Below are positions 34,858 through 43,929 of a stretch of DNA of 64,000 nucleotides, in pieces. Each line of letters starts with the position of its first letter. The first letter of the stretch is position 1. The stretch spans positions 1 to 64,000 of the forward strand of contig NZ_JAAAMT010000002.1 in assembly GCF_009905435.1 (NCBI RefSeq), written 5' to 3'. The DNA comes from Pseudomonas sp. R5(2019). Its GTDB lineage: Bacteria > Pseudomonadota > Gammaproteobacteria > Pseudomonadales > Pseudomonadaceae. A program made the position numbers and the translations under genes. The notes below the pieces were generated by a model. It made no database searches. It was not told where the DNA came from and worked only from the letters and a program-made list of their open reading frames with translations.

Positions 34858-37355
34858 TGACACCTCCCTCGCGCTTGTTCGGCCTGGCCATGCGGCAACT
34901 CTGGCGCGATGCCCGCGCCACGGAACTGCGGGTGCTGTTTTTCGCCCTTGTGGTGGCGGTGGCCGCCAGCACCGCCATCGGCTATTTCGGCGCCCGCCTC
35001 AATGGTGCCATGTTGTTGCGGGCCACCGAATTTCTCGGCGCTGACTTGATCCTTCAAGGCTCATCCCCAGCGCGGCCAGAACAGATCCGCAGCGGTGTCG
35101 ACCAGGGCCTGACCCACGCCAGCGTGGTCGAATTCTCAAGCGTGGTGGCCACCGACAACGGTATCCAGCTGTCGAGCATCAAGGCCGCCGACAACACCTA
35201 CCCGCTTCGCGGCGAGCTCAGGAGCGCGGCCGAACCTTATGGGCCCGAAGTCAGTGGCGGCGGGCCGGCGCCCGGAGAAGCCTGGGTCGAGCCGCGGCTG
35301 TTGGCGGCACTGAACCTGAAGGTCGGCGACAGCATCGACGTCGGCATGAAGTCCCTGCGCATGACCCGGGTACTGACCCACGAGCCGGACCGCGCCGGCA
35401 ACTTTTACAGCCTTACCCCGCGCGTGCTGATCAACCTCGACGACCTGGGCGCCACGGGCGTGGTCCAGCCCGGCAGCCGAGTGACCTACCGGGAACTCTG
35501 GCGCGGCAACCCCGAGGCACTGCTGGTCTATCGCAATGCCATCAAAGCGACCCTTGAACCCCATCAGCGCCTGCAGGATTCGCGCGACGGCAACCGCCAG
35601 ATCGGCGGCGCGCTGGGCAAGGCCGAACGCTACCTGAACATGGCCAGCCTGGTCGCGGTGCTGCTCTCTGGCGTGGCCGTGGCCTTGTGTGCCAGCCGCT
35701 TTGCCAGCCGCCGCTTTGACGCCAGCGCCCTGCTGCGCTGCCTGGGCCTGTCGCGTCGGCAGGCCTTGAGCCTGTTCTGCATGCAGTTGGCCGCGCTGGG
35801 TCTGGTCGCCAGCGTGGCCGGTGCGTTGCTCGGCTGGCTGGCGCAACTGGTGCTGTTTCAGTTGCTCCAAGGCCTGTTGCCGGCCGAGGTACCGCCCGGC
35901 GGCGTGCTCCCGGCGCTGGCGGGCATCGCCACCGGGCTGGTGGCACTGACCGGGTTTGCCCTGCCGCCACTGGCCGCGCTGGGCCGGGTGCCGCCCTTGC
36001 GGGTGCTGCGCCGCGACCTGCTGCCAGTCCCGCCCAGCAGCTGGCTGATTTATGGCGCGGCGCTGCTGGCCTTGACCCTGATCATGTGGCGGCTGAGCCT
36101 GGATCTGGTCCTGACCTTCGCCCTGTTGGGCGGCGGGCTGGTCGCTTCAGTGCTGCTCGGGGGGGTGTTGCTGCTCGGCCTGCGCACCCTGCGCCGGGCC
36201 TTGGCCGGGGCCTCGCTGCCCTGGCGACTAGGCCTGGGCCAGCTGCTGCGTCATCCGCTGGCGGCGGCCGGCCAGGCGCTGGCCTTCGGCCTGATCCTGC
36301 TGGCGATGGCGCTGATCGCGCTACTGCGCGGCGAGCTGCTCGACACCTGGCAAAACCAGTTGCCCAAGGATGCGCCCAACTATTTCGCGCTGAACATCCT
36401 CCCCGCCGACAAGGACAACTTCGCCGCCCAGCTCAGCGATTTTTCGACACAGGCGGCGCCGCTGTACCCGGTCATTCCCGGCCGCCTGACGCAGATAAAC
36501 GGCGAAGCGGTCCGCCAGATCGTCAGCAAGGACTCCAGCGGCGACCGCGCGATCCAGCGCGATTTAAGCCTGACCTGGGCCACCGAGCTGCCCAGCGGCA
36601 ACGCCCTGATCTCCGGCAGCTGGTGGACCGACATCAAGGCCGATGACCTGCCCGGTGTCTCGGTGGAATCGGAACTGGCCACCAGCCTCAAGCTCAATCT
36701 GGGCGACCGCATGACCTTCAACGTCGGCGGCATGATCCGCGAGGCCCGCGTCACCAGCCTGCGCCAGGTCAACTGGGACAACTTCCAGCCCAATTTCTAC
36801 ATGATCTTCCAGCCCGGCACCCTGCAAGACCTGCCGACCACCTACCTGACCAGCTTCTACCTGGCGCCCGGCCACGACCAGCAAGTGGTGGCGTTGTCCC
36901 GGACCTTCCCGGCAGTGACCATTCTGGAAGTCGAAGCGTTGCTGGCGCAGCTGCGCAGCATCCTCGCGCAAGTCACCCTGGCCGTTGAATACGTGCTGTT
37001 GTTTGTGCTGGCGGCGGGCCTGGCCGTGCTCTTCGCCGGCCTGCAGGCGACCCTGGATGAACGTATTCGCCAGGGCGCGCTGCTGCGGGCCCTGGGTGCC
37101 GAACGGCGCCTGTTGCTCAAGACCCGGCGGATCGAGTTTGGCCTGTTGGGCGCCACCAGCGGCCTGCTGGCGGCGATCGGTTGCGAGGTGATCAGCCTGG
37201 TGCTCTACCGCTACGCACTGGACCTTGCGTGGACACCGCACCCCTGGCTGTTGCTGTTGCCCGTGGCGGGCGCTGTGCTGGTCGGCGGTGCCGGGATCTA
37301 CGGCACCCGCCGGGCCTTGAACACCGGCCCACTGACCGTATTGCGCGAAGGGTGA
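34857..37355 (+). CDS. ybbP: ABC transporter permease YbbP (FtsX-like)
   Basis: 832 residues with about ten membrane segments: one N-terminal, FtsX-like blocks at about 255-460, and a last set at about 705-830. Two large periplasmic MacB-core-like domains lie between (about 45-250 and 480-700). Such permeases act as mechanotransmitters rather than classic transporters and may move esterified lipids or work with TesA (inference from the conserved neighbourhood). Convergent with greB, 6 bp between stop codons. Confidence 0.92.
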   Translation: MTPPSRLFGLAMRQLWRDARATELRVLFFALVVAVAASTAIGYFGARLNGAMLLRATEFLGADLILQGSSPARPEQIRSGVDQGLTHASVVEFSSVVATDNGIQLSSIKAADNTYPLRGELRSAAEPYGPEVSGGGPAPGEAWVEPRLLAALNLKVGDSIDVGMKSLRMTRVLTHEPDRAGNFYSLTPRVLINLDDLGATGVVQPGSRVTYRELWRGNPEALLVYRNAIKATLEPHQRLQDSRDGNRQIGGALGKAERYLNMASLVAVLLSGVAVALCASRFASRRFDASALLRCLGLSRRQALSLFCMQLAALGLVASVAGALLGWLAQLVLFQLLQGLLPAEVPPGGVLPALAGIATGLVALTGFALPPLAALGRVPPLRVLRRDLLPVPPSSWLIYGAALLALTLIMWRLSLDLVLTFALLGGGLVASVLLGGVLLLGLRTLRRALAGASLPWRLGLGQLLRHPLAAAGQALAFGLILLAMALIALLRGELLDTWQNQLPKDAPNYFALNILPADKDNFAAQLSDFSTQAAPLYPVIPGRLTQINGEAVRQIVSKDSSGDRAIQRDLSLTWATELPSGNALISGSWWTDIKADDLPGVSVESELATSLKLNLGDRMTFNVGGMIREARVTSLRQVNWDNFQPNFYMIFQPGTLQDLPTTYLTSFYLAPGHDQQVVALSRTFPAVTILEVEALLAQLRSILAQVTLAVEYVLLFVLAAGLAVLFAGLQATLDERIRQGALLRALGAERRLLLKTRRIEFGLLGATSGLLAAIGCEVISLVLYRYALDLAWTPHPWLLLLPVAGAVLVGGAGIYGTRRALNTGPLTVLREG

Positions 37356-37361
37356 GTGGAT

Positions 37362-37844
37362 TCAATCAGGCTTGGGGAGGTAGTGGATGTCATTCACCCA
37401 CCAGCACATGTCGCCTGAAGGCGTGGGGACGATGACCTCGTCCCCGACTTCTTTCTTGAGCAGGGCCCGGGCCATGGGTGAATCGATGGATATGTAGTCC
37501 ATGCGCCCATAAATCTCGTCATAACCGACGATACGGAACTTCTTCAGTTCCCCTTCTTCGTTCTCGATCTCGACCCAGGCACCGAAAAACACCCGGCCGT
37601 CCTGCTCGGGGGAGTATTCCACCACGCGCATGTCTTCCAGGCGCTTGCGCAGGTAGCGGACGCGGCGGTCAATTTCGCGCAGCAGCTTCTTGTTGTACTG
37701 GTAGTCGGCGTTTTCGCTGCGGTCGCCCAGCGAAGCGGCCCAGGCGACCTTCTGGGTGATATCGGGACGGTGTTCGCGCCAGAGGTAGTCAAGCTCCTTT
37801 TTCAGCGCGTCGAAGCCTTCCTTCGTGATGATCTTGGTACTCAC
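37362..37844 (-). CDS. greB: Transcription elongation factor GreB
   Basis: 160 residues. N-terminal coiled coil (ENADYQYNKKLLREIDRRVRY region with the acidic tip DRSENADYQ) and C-terminal FKBP-like domain. It rescues backtracked RNA polymerase by stimulating transcript cleavage. The GTG at 37844 is chosen: it gives the family N-terminus (V/M)STKIITKEG and has AAGGA about 11 nt upstream; the ATG at 37886 would add 14 unrelated residues. Confidence 0.94.
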   Translation of the reverse strand: MSTKIITKEGFDALKKELDYLWREHRPDITQKVAWAASLGDRSENADYQYNKKLLREIDRRVRYLRKRLEDMRVVEYSPEQDGRVFFGAWVEIENEEGELKKFRIVGYDEIYGRMDYISIDSPMARALLKKEVGDEVIVPTPSGDMCWWVNDIHYLPKPD

Positions 37845-37923
37845 AGCCTGCTTTCCTTCTCTGCGCACAGGGCAGGAAAATACCACAAGCCCAACTACCT
37901 GCGCTGTAGCAGCGCTTGCTTCT

Positions 37924-38012
37924 AGTGGGAGCGGATTTATCCGCGAATGAAGGCACCGCGCAATACCAGAAAAACCGCGGTGTCTGGATTCGCGGATAAA
38001 TCCGCTCCCACA
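37924..38012. repeat. REPIN, GGGAGCGGATTTATCCGCG family
   Basis: Opposed REP copies enclose GCGCAATACCAGAAAAACCG. The element marks the boundary between the conserved greB region and the steroid island. CCTTAACTGACTGGCATTG follows at about 38032, as near the left window edge. Confidence 0.9.
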
Positions 38013-38076
38013 GGGTTTATGTCGTTCAATGCCTTAACTGACTGGCATTGAGGCAAGCCTTGGTTTGCCAGTCAGG

Positions 38077-39117
38077 TCAACGATGATCGGCAGTGATGAT
38101 CTCCCGACGCTGCGCCCACTCCGCCGGCACCTGCGCCTCGTCCATGTAAAACTGGCTATACCAGTCGCGCAGCTGGTAGATCGGCCCATCGCCCTCGGCC
38201 AGCACCGGCGCCTCGACCCGGGTCTTGGTCTTCCAGATGTCGACGTCCTGGTAGAACGAAGTGCGGTTGTTTTGCACGTACTCCAGCGCCAGGGCGCGGT
38301 TTTGCTCTTCGCTCCAGCCCGGCACCTTCTTCACCAATACGCCAAAGCGCAATTCGAAGCTGTTGGGCGTGACCGGCACATGGCAGTTGAGCAGGATCGA
38401 GTGCACGGTCATGCCGTCGAACTCGGCGCGCATGCGTGTGAAGTGGGTGGCCGGGCCGTAGTAAGCGCTATCCGCCACCAGGTCACCGCCCAGGCGCTCC
38501 GAATCGCCGTGGAAAATCTGATGGCCAATATGGCCTTCGAATACGTTGGCGAAGTACTTCACCGGCGTGCCGTGCACCGGGCCGAAGTGCTGGGCATCGG
38601 CCAGGTTATCGACCAGCTCGCGCGGGTGGGTCTCGATCGTCAGCAGGTCGATGTGCCAGTCGCTGGACCACTCGTCGCTGTCGATTTCCGGCAGGTAAGG
38701 AATCTCGACCCCCTGCGCCGGTGGATTGCCTTCCGGGTTGTTCCAGATAAACAGCAGTTTGTTGACTTCGCAGGTCAGCCAACGGCGGGTCTTGGCCTTG
38801 GGTGGAATGCGCTTGCAGTAGGGGATCTCGCTGCAACGGCCGTTGGCCTCGTAGGCCCAGTGGTGGAAGGGGCAGACCACCCGGCCATTGACCAGCTCGC
38901 CTTGCGACAGGTCGGCGCCCATGTGCGGGCAATAGGCATCCAGCACGCTGATCTCGCCGGCCTGATTGGCGAAGCCGACCAGGCGACCGCCAAAGATATT
39001 CAGGGTGTGCAGCTTGCCATCGCGAAAGCTGTCAGCCTCGCCCAGGCAGTGCCAGCCGCGGGCGTAGCGATAGTCCGCGGTCTCGGCGACCGGCTTGATA
39101 TCGATCAGTTGGGTCAT
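38077..39117 (-). CDS. kshA: Rieske oxygenase, 3-ketosteroid 9alpha-hydroxylase component KshA
   Basis: 346 residues. The Rieske [2Fe-2S] motif is C63-P-H65 and C82-P-F-H85. The mononuclear iron site is NLADAQHFGPVHG with N171, H177 and H182 in positions matching KshA. KshA hydroxylates C9 of 4-androstene-3,17-dione-type steroids to open ring B. Spacing of the motifs and the steroid gene context support KshA over other ring hydroxylases. It needs the reductase KshB, which is not in this window. SD GAGGA stands about 8 nt upstream; 83 bp after an SDR gene. Confidence 0.87.
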   Translation of the reverse strand: MTQLIDIKPVAETADYRYARGWHCLGEADSFRDGKLHTLNIFGGRLVGFANQAGEISVLDAYCPHMGADLSQGELVNGRVVCPFHHWAYEANGRCSEIPYCKRIPPKAKTRRWLTCEVNKLLFIWNNPEGNPPAQGVEIPYLPEIDSDEWSSDWHIDLLTIETHPRELVDNLADAQHFGPVHGTPVKYFANVFEGHIGHQIFHGDSERLGGDLVADSAYYGPATHFTRMRAEFDGMTVHSILLNCHVPVTPNSFELRFGVLVKKVPGWSEEQNRALALEYVQNNRTSFYQDVDIWKTKTRVEAPVLAEGDGPIYQLRDWYSQFYMDEAQVPAEWAQRREIITADHR

Positions 39118-39200
39118 CTCAAGGTCCTCATTCTCATTCTTGTCGGTGGGCCAAAGACCACATCGTTGTCAGGGAATGATCGCCAAGCCCGCTGGCGTGC

Positions 39201-40055
39201 TCATCCTTCAAGTGGACTAGGTTCGCGCCAATCGGCCACGATCCGTTGCTCCAGGGCGAAGGGCTGGACGTTGATGGTGCGGCGCTGATGCTTGCCTTCC
39301 CGGTCTTCAAGCGCCAGCCAGCGCATCACCTGGGCCGGCACGCTGGGCGGGGCCGAGCCGTTGCGCAGGGCGATCACGCCTTGTTCGCCAATGGTCGCCT
39401 GCAAGGCTTCGGTGCGAACCACCCCAGGGTTGATCGTGTAGGCCCGCAGCCCGGCACCGCCCAGCTCGACGGCCAGCACACCCGAGAGGCGCGAGACCAT
39501 GGCCTTGCCGGCCCCATAGGCATACCCCCAGCCGCCTTGCCCGGCGGGCACCGGCGGGTTGCTCTCGCCCGCCCCGGAGGTGACGTTGATGATCACCCCA
39601 TCGCCGCGCTCGAGCATGTGCCGCGCCAGCGCCTGGCAGAGCAGCACCGGGGCCAGCAAGTAGGCGCGGTAGATGCGCTCGAGGGTGTCGGCGGTCAGCT
39701 GCAACAACGGCAGATTCAGGTCGCTGCCCTGGTAGATCGCATTGTTGACCAGTACATCGACCCGCCCGGCCTCGCGCAGCACCTGCTCGGCAGCGGCAGT
39801 GACCGAGGTGGCATCGAGCAAGTCCATGGGAATGATCCAGGCCCGGCGACCGAGGGCTTCGATGGCGGCTGCGGTGCCGCGCAGACTGCCCGCCAGCGGG
39901 GCGCCATCGGCGTGGCTCAGGGCGTGGGCATGACGCTCGCCTTCTTCCAGGGTGCGGGCGCTGATGGCCACATCGAAGCCCTGGCGGGCGAATTCCAGCG
40001 CCGTTTCGCGGCCAATGCCACGGCTGGCGCCGGTAATGAAAGCTACCTTGTTCAT
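39201..40055 (-). CDS. Short-chain dehydrogenase/reductase, steroid cluster
   Basis: 284 residues. Cofactor motif TGASRGIG and NNAIYQG, then catalytic YAYGAGK (YxxxK). An acidic residue after strand 2 is absent (SARTLEEGERH), suggesting NADP(H) preference. Between TSGAGES and the catalytic Tyr lies a proline/glycine-rich insertion (NPPVPAGQGGWG). A hydroxysteroid dehydrogenase role is plausible from its place between the regulator and kshA, but the position oxidised is unknown. Confidence 0.8.
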   Translation of the reverse strand: MNKVAFITGASRGIGRETALEFARQGFDVAISARTLEEGERHAHALSHADGAPLAGSLRGTAAAIEALGRRAWIIPMDLLDATSVTAAAEQVLREAGRVDVLVNNAIYQGSDLNLPLLQLTADTLERIYRAYLLAPVLLCQALARHMLERGDGVIINVTSGAGESNPPVPAGQGGWGYAYGAGKAMVSRLSGVLAVELGGAGLRAYTINPGVVRTEALQATIGEQGVIALRNGSAPPSVPAQVMRWLALEDREGKHQRRTINVQPFALEQRIVADWREPSPLEG

Positions 40056-40150
40056 TGACGATCTCCTGGGGTCCGGTCACCAGCATGGCGCCGGACCGCG
40101 GGGACTAGCATCGTCAATTCAGACCAGAAGGGCTGGGCGCAACACCGATT

Positions 40151-41383
40151 CTACCGAACGCGCTTGAGCTCCGGCCGTGGTGCGGCTTCGGCCGGGCGCT
40201 GCAACGGCGTCATGCCATTGGCCCCCAGACTCACCACGCTGTTGAGCATCACCCGCACCAGCTCGGCCTGGCGTCGTACCCCGGTCTTGGAGAAGATCGC
40301 GCGCAGGTGCGCCCGCGCGGTGTTGCGCATGATTCCCAGCTCTTCCGCCGCCTCTTCCAGCGACAGGCCGTTGGCCAACTCGAGCGCCAGTGCGGTTTCC
40401 GCCGGGGTGAAGTTGAACAGTTGCTTGGCGACGCCGTTGTTGGCCTGGGACTTGCCCACCGCATCGCGCACATACACCACCACCCGCGGCTGGCCCTTGC
40501 CCTCGCCCCAGCCTTGCGCCGGAATGGCTTCCACCACTACCCCAAGGTTGACCTCGCCCGACGGCCGGGAAATCGACAGCACTTCGCGCGAATCCCGCGC
40601 TCCCTGTTGGTGGGCCTGGTCGAAGGCACCATGCAGCAGTTTGTGCAGTTCGCGGTTGTCGCTGGGATAAGTGGCTTCCAGCCGGCCACCGACCAGTTTC
40701 AACCCGTCGGCCTGGTCCAGCAGGCTGCGGGCCACGTCATTGAGTTGCAGCACGAAACCGGACTCGTCCAGCACGATGGAGGCCAGCGACAGCCGGTTGA
40801 TCGCCTGTGCATACAGCTCACCCAGCGACTCGCTGCGGCCCAGCAGGTTGTGCACGTGCAGACTCTGGCGCAGGTGCGGAATCAGCAGGGCGCAGAGCGC
40901 GCGGTCTGCGCTGTCAAAACTCGCCCCCTCGCTGGATCGGGTGATGCGCAGGCGCAACACGCCTTCATCAACGGTGGAAACGTTCACGCCCATGATGTGG
41001 CGCACGTCGTAGCTACGGCAGCAATCGAGGAAGTAGCTGCACGAGACCCACTGTTCGTCGGTCATCACGTCTTGCTCGGTGAACACGGTGTCAACCGGTT
41101 GGCGCGCGAACGGCGTGATGGAGTGACGGTAAGTCAGGTAGGTCACCTGGCCATGGGCCTCGAAATTGCCGACCACCATCATCAGGCCGATATCCTCGAC
41201 GCCGGGAATGCGCAGGATCAGGGTCACGTAGTTGGCATCGAATTGTACGCGCAAGGCTTCCAGCGCCACGCTCAGCGCCTGGTTCTCCAGGCCACCTTCA
41301 TGAATCGCGCGAACCAGCCGGTCATAGTCGAACATCGAGATTTGCGGTTGTACCACAGGCGCCACCAAAGACATCGAACGCAT
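40151..41383 (-). CDS. LuxR-type regulator of steroid catabolism (TeiR/StdR-like)
   Basis: 410 residues. A long N-terminal sensory region (about 20-330, PAS-like around 200-320) is followed by a C-terminal LuxR helix-turn-helix (FTPAETALALELANGLSLEE; RNTARAHLRAIFSKTG). The size and position resemble TeiR of Comamonas testosteroni and StdR of P. putida DOC21, activators of steroid genes. The ATG at 41383 has GAGG about 9 nt upstream. It is flanked by the RND gene and the SDR-kshA pair, all on the minus strand. Confidence 0.78.
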   Translation of the reverse strand: MRSMSLVAPVVQPQISMFDYDRLVRAIHEGGLENQALSVALEALRVQFDANYVTLILRIPGVEDIGLMMVVGNFEAHGQVTYLTYRHSITPFARQPVDTVFTEQDVMTDEQWVSCSYFLDCCRSYDVRHIMGVNVSTVDEGVLRLRITRSSEGASFDSADRALCALLIPHLRQSLHVHNLLGRSESLGELYAQAINRLSLASIVLDESGFVLQLNDVARSLLDQADGLKLVGGRLEATYPSDNRELHKLLHGAFDQAHQQGARDSREVLSISRPSGEVNLGVVVEAIPAQGWGEGKGQPRVVVYVRDAVGKSQANNGVAKQLFNFTPAETALALELANGLSLEEAAEELGIMRNTARAHLRAIFSKTGVRRQAELVRVMLNSVVSLGANGMTPLQRPAEAAPRPELKRVR

Positions 41384-41499
41384 GACGTGAACCTCATTGG
41401 CCGATCACCTCGCGCGTGCGGGTGTCGGCATTATTGTTTTTGTTCATGGACTCGGCTCGCTGCCCGGTCCAGGCAGTAAGCCACTCTAACCACAGCGTC

Positions 41500-43920
41500 C
41501 TACTTCAACAAGCGGCCCGACACGGCGCCCGTCCGATGACCCGCTGCTGCAGTCGCCTGGCTTGCAGGTTCCACCGCCACCAGCGCCCGCGAGCGGTGGA
41601 ACCAGGCCGCCAGCCCAGGCAGCAGGAAGATCGCGCCGAACACGTTCACCAGGAACATGAATGCCAGCAGGATGCCCATGTCGGCCTGGAACTTGAGCGG
41701 TGCAAACGCCCAGGTGCCCACGCCGATGGACATGGTGAAGGCGGTGAACAAGGCGGCGGTGCCGCGTTGGCACATGGCCTCGTAGAAGGCGTTGCGCAGG
41801 TCCTTGCCGCTGGCCAGTTCATGCTGCATGCGCTCATACAGGTAGATGCCGTAGTCCACCCCCACACCGACCCCCAAGGCCAGGACCGGCAGCGTCGCGA
41901 CTTTCAGGCCAATGTCCAGGGTCGCCATCATGGCGTTGCACAAGGTGGCGACAATCGCCAGTGGCGTGATGATGCACAGCACCGCGCGCAAGGAGCGGAA
42001 GGTCAGCCAGCAGAACAGCGCCACCGAACCGAGCAACGCGGCGTGCATCTGTACCTCGGCCCGCTTGACCGCCTCGTTCGAGGCCGCCATGACCCCGACG
42101 TTGCCACCGGCCAGGTGGAACTGCACCTTCGGCTGCTCGATGGCCGCAATAATGCGCTCAAGCCCGGCGACCACCTGGGCCACCGTGGCGCCATCGTGGT
42201 TGTTGAGAAACACCAGAATCTGCATGGTGCCGCAACCGTCGACCACCAGCCCATGAGAACTGGTGTAGGCCTGGGAACCTGGCTGCAGGCCGCGCTCGGA
42301 ACCGGGGATGGCGGCCCAGCGCGGGTTGCCTTCGTTGTTGCCGGAGATGGTCACCTTGCCCATGCTCGCCACGCTCTGCACCGACTGCACACCCGGCAGG
42401 CTGCGGGCCTTGAAGTCGAGCTCTTCGATGGCGCGCATGACGTCCGGGTCCAGGCAGGCTTCCTTGACCTGGGGGGCTTGCATGTAGACCGCCAGCACGT
42501 CCAGGCCGATGGAATAACGGTCAATGATGTTGGCGTTGTCGCGGTTGTAGCGCGAGTCGCTGCGCAGCTCCGGTGCCCCGGTGCCGACATCGCCTACCAC
42601 CAGCTCGCGGCTTGTCAGCGTGCCACCGACCAGCAACGCCAGGCTGATGGCAAACACCAGCAATGCAGGCTTGGGCTCGGCCACCACCGACAGCCGCCAC
42701 CACAGCCGATGCTTGTGGCCGGGGGCGATGTAGTTGGTGTGTGCCGAGCCAGGCTCAAGGGTCAGGTGCGAGATGATGATCGGCAGCATCATCTTGTTGG
42801 TGACGATCATCAGCATCACGCCGATGCAGGCGGTGACCCCCAGCTCATGGACGATGGGAATGTCGATCAGCATGATCACACCAAAGCCCAGGGCATTCAT
42901 CAGCAAGGCCAGGGCGCCGGGAATGAAGATCTTGCAGAACGCCGAGCGCGCCGCCTGCACCGAATCGCTGCCGGCCAGCACATCCTGTTTCCAGGCGTTG
43001 GTCATCTGCACGGCATGGGACACGCCGATGGAAAAAATCAGGAACGGCACCAGGATCGACATCGGGTCGATACCCAGCCCCATCAGCGGCAGCAAGCCCA
43101 GCAGCCAGACCACCGGCAGCATCGCCACCACCAGCGAGACCACGGTCAGCTTGATCGAACGGCAGTACAGCCAGAGCAGGGCCGCGGTAATAAAGAACGC
43201 CATGATAAAGAAGCCGACCACCACGAACAGGCCATCGACCACATCGCCGACCAGCTTGGAGAAGCCGACGATATTCAGCTCGATATCGGCGTTGTCATAC
43301 TTGGCCCGGATCGCTTCCAGCTGCGCGGCGATCTTGACGTAAGAGACCCGCTCACCAGTCTCCGGGTTGAACTCCTGCAAGTCGGCCCGAACCATCGCGG
43401 CGCTGAAGTCGTTGGCCACCAGCGCGCCAATCTGCCCGGAACGCGCGGTGTTGCTGCGCACCTGTTCCAGGTCCTTGGGCGTACCGCTGAAATGCGGTGG
43501 CACCACCACGTCGCCGAAGTAACCGTCTTCGGTGATCTCGATGTAGCGCACGTCGGGGGTGAACAGCGAGCGCACGCTGGCGCGGCGCACACCGGGGATG
43601 AAAAACACGTCGTCGGTGACGTTCTTCAGTGTTTGCAGGAAGGCCTTGTTGTAGATATCGCCCTCACCTTTCCAGCGCACGCTGACCAGCACGCTGTTGG
43701 CCCCGGAGAAAATCTCGCTGTAGCGCAAGAAGCTCTGCATGTAGGGGTGAGTGATGGGTATCTGCTTGTTGAAGCCTGGGTCCAGGCGCAGATGCGTTGC
43801 GCTGTAGCCCAGCGCTGCGGTGATCAGCAGGAACACCAGCATCAGTGCCTTGCGCCATGCCAGCAGGCGGTCGGCACAGCCGTGCACCCAGCGATTGACC
43901 CGATTGTCGCGCTTGCTCAT
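41500..43920 (-). CDS. RND-superfamily hydrophobic-compound permease (MMPL/HAE3-like)
   Basis: 806 residues with about twelve membrane segments in two repeats: TM1 near residue 30, five TMs at about 245-390, TM7 near 410, five TMs at about 650-785. The large periplasmic loops of RND proteins lie between. No periplasmic adaptor or TolC-type gene is nearby. The YCF48-type gene lies 9 bp upstream in the same transcript. Such RND proteins are commonly found with DUF1302/DUF1329 genes in terpene and steroid catabolic loci, where import or intermembrane movement of the substrate is suspected. ATG 43920 with AGAGG upstream. Confidence 0.82.
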   Translation of the reverse strand: MSKRDNRVNRWVHGCADRLLAWRKALMLVFLLITAALGYSATHLRLDPGFNKQIPITHPYMQSFLRYSEIFSGANSVLVSVRWKGEGDIYNKAFLQTLKNVTDDVFFIPGVRRASVRSLFTPDVRYIEITEDGYFGDVVVPPHFSGTPKDLEQVRSNTARSGQIGALVANDFSAAMVRADLQEFNPETGERVSYVKIAAQLEAIRAKYDNADIELNIVGFSKLVGDVVDGLFVVVGFFIMAFFITAALLWLYCRSIKLTVVSLVVAMLPVVWLLGLLPLMGLGIDPMSILVPFLIFSIGVSHAVQMTNAWKQDVLAGSDSVQAARSAFCKIFIPGALALLMNALGFGVIMLIDIPIVHELGVTACIGVMLMIVTNKMMLPIIISHLTLEPGSAHTNYIAPGHKHRLWWRLSVVAEPKPALLVFAISLALLVGGTLTSRELVVGDVGTGAPELRSDSRYNRDNANIIDRYSIGLDVLAVYMQAPQVKEACLDPDVMRAIEELDFKARSLPGVQSVQSVASMGKVTISGNNEGNPRWAAIPGSERGLQPGSQAYTSSHGLVVDGCGTMQILVFLNNHDGATVAQVVAGLERIIAAIEQPKVQFHLAGGNVGVMAASNEAVKRAEVQMHAALLGSVALFCWLTFRSLRAVLCIITPLAIVATLCNAMMATLDIGLKVATLPVLALGVGVGVDYGIYLYERMQHELASGKDLRNAFYEAMCQRGTAALFTAFTMSIGVGTWAFAPLKFQADMGILLAFMFLVNVFGAIFLLPGLAAWFHRSRALVAVEPASQATAAAGHRTGAVSGRLLK

Positions 43921-43929
43921 GTTCACCTC

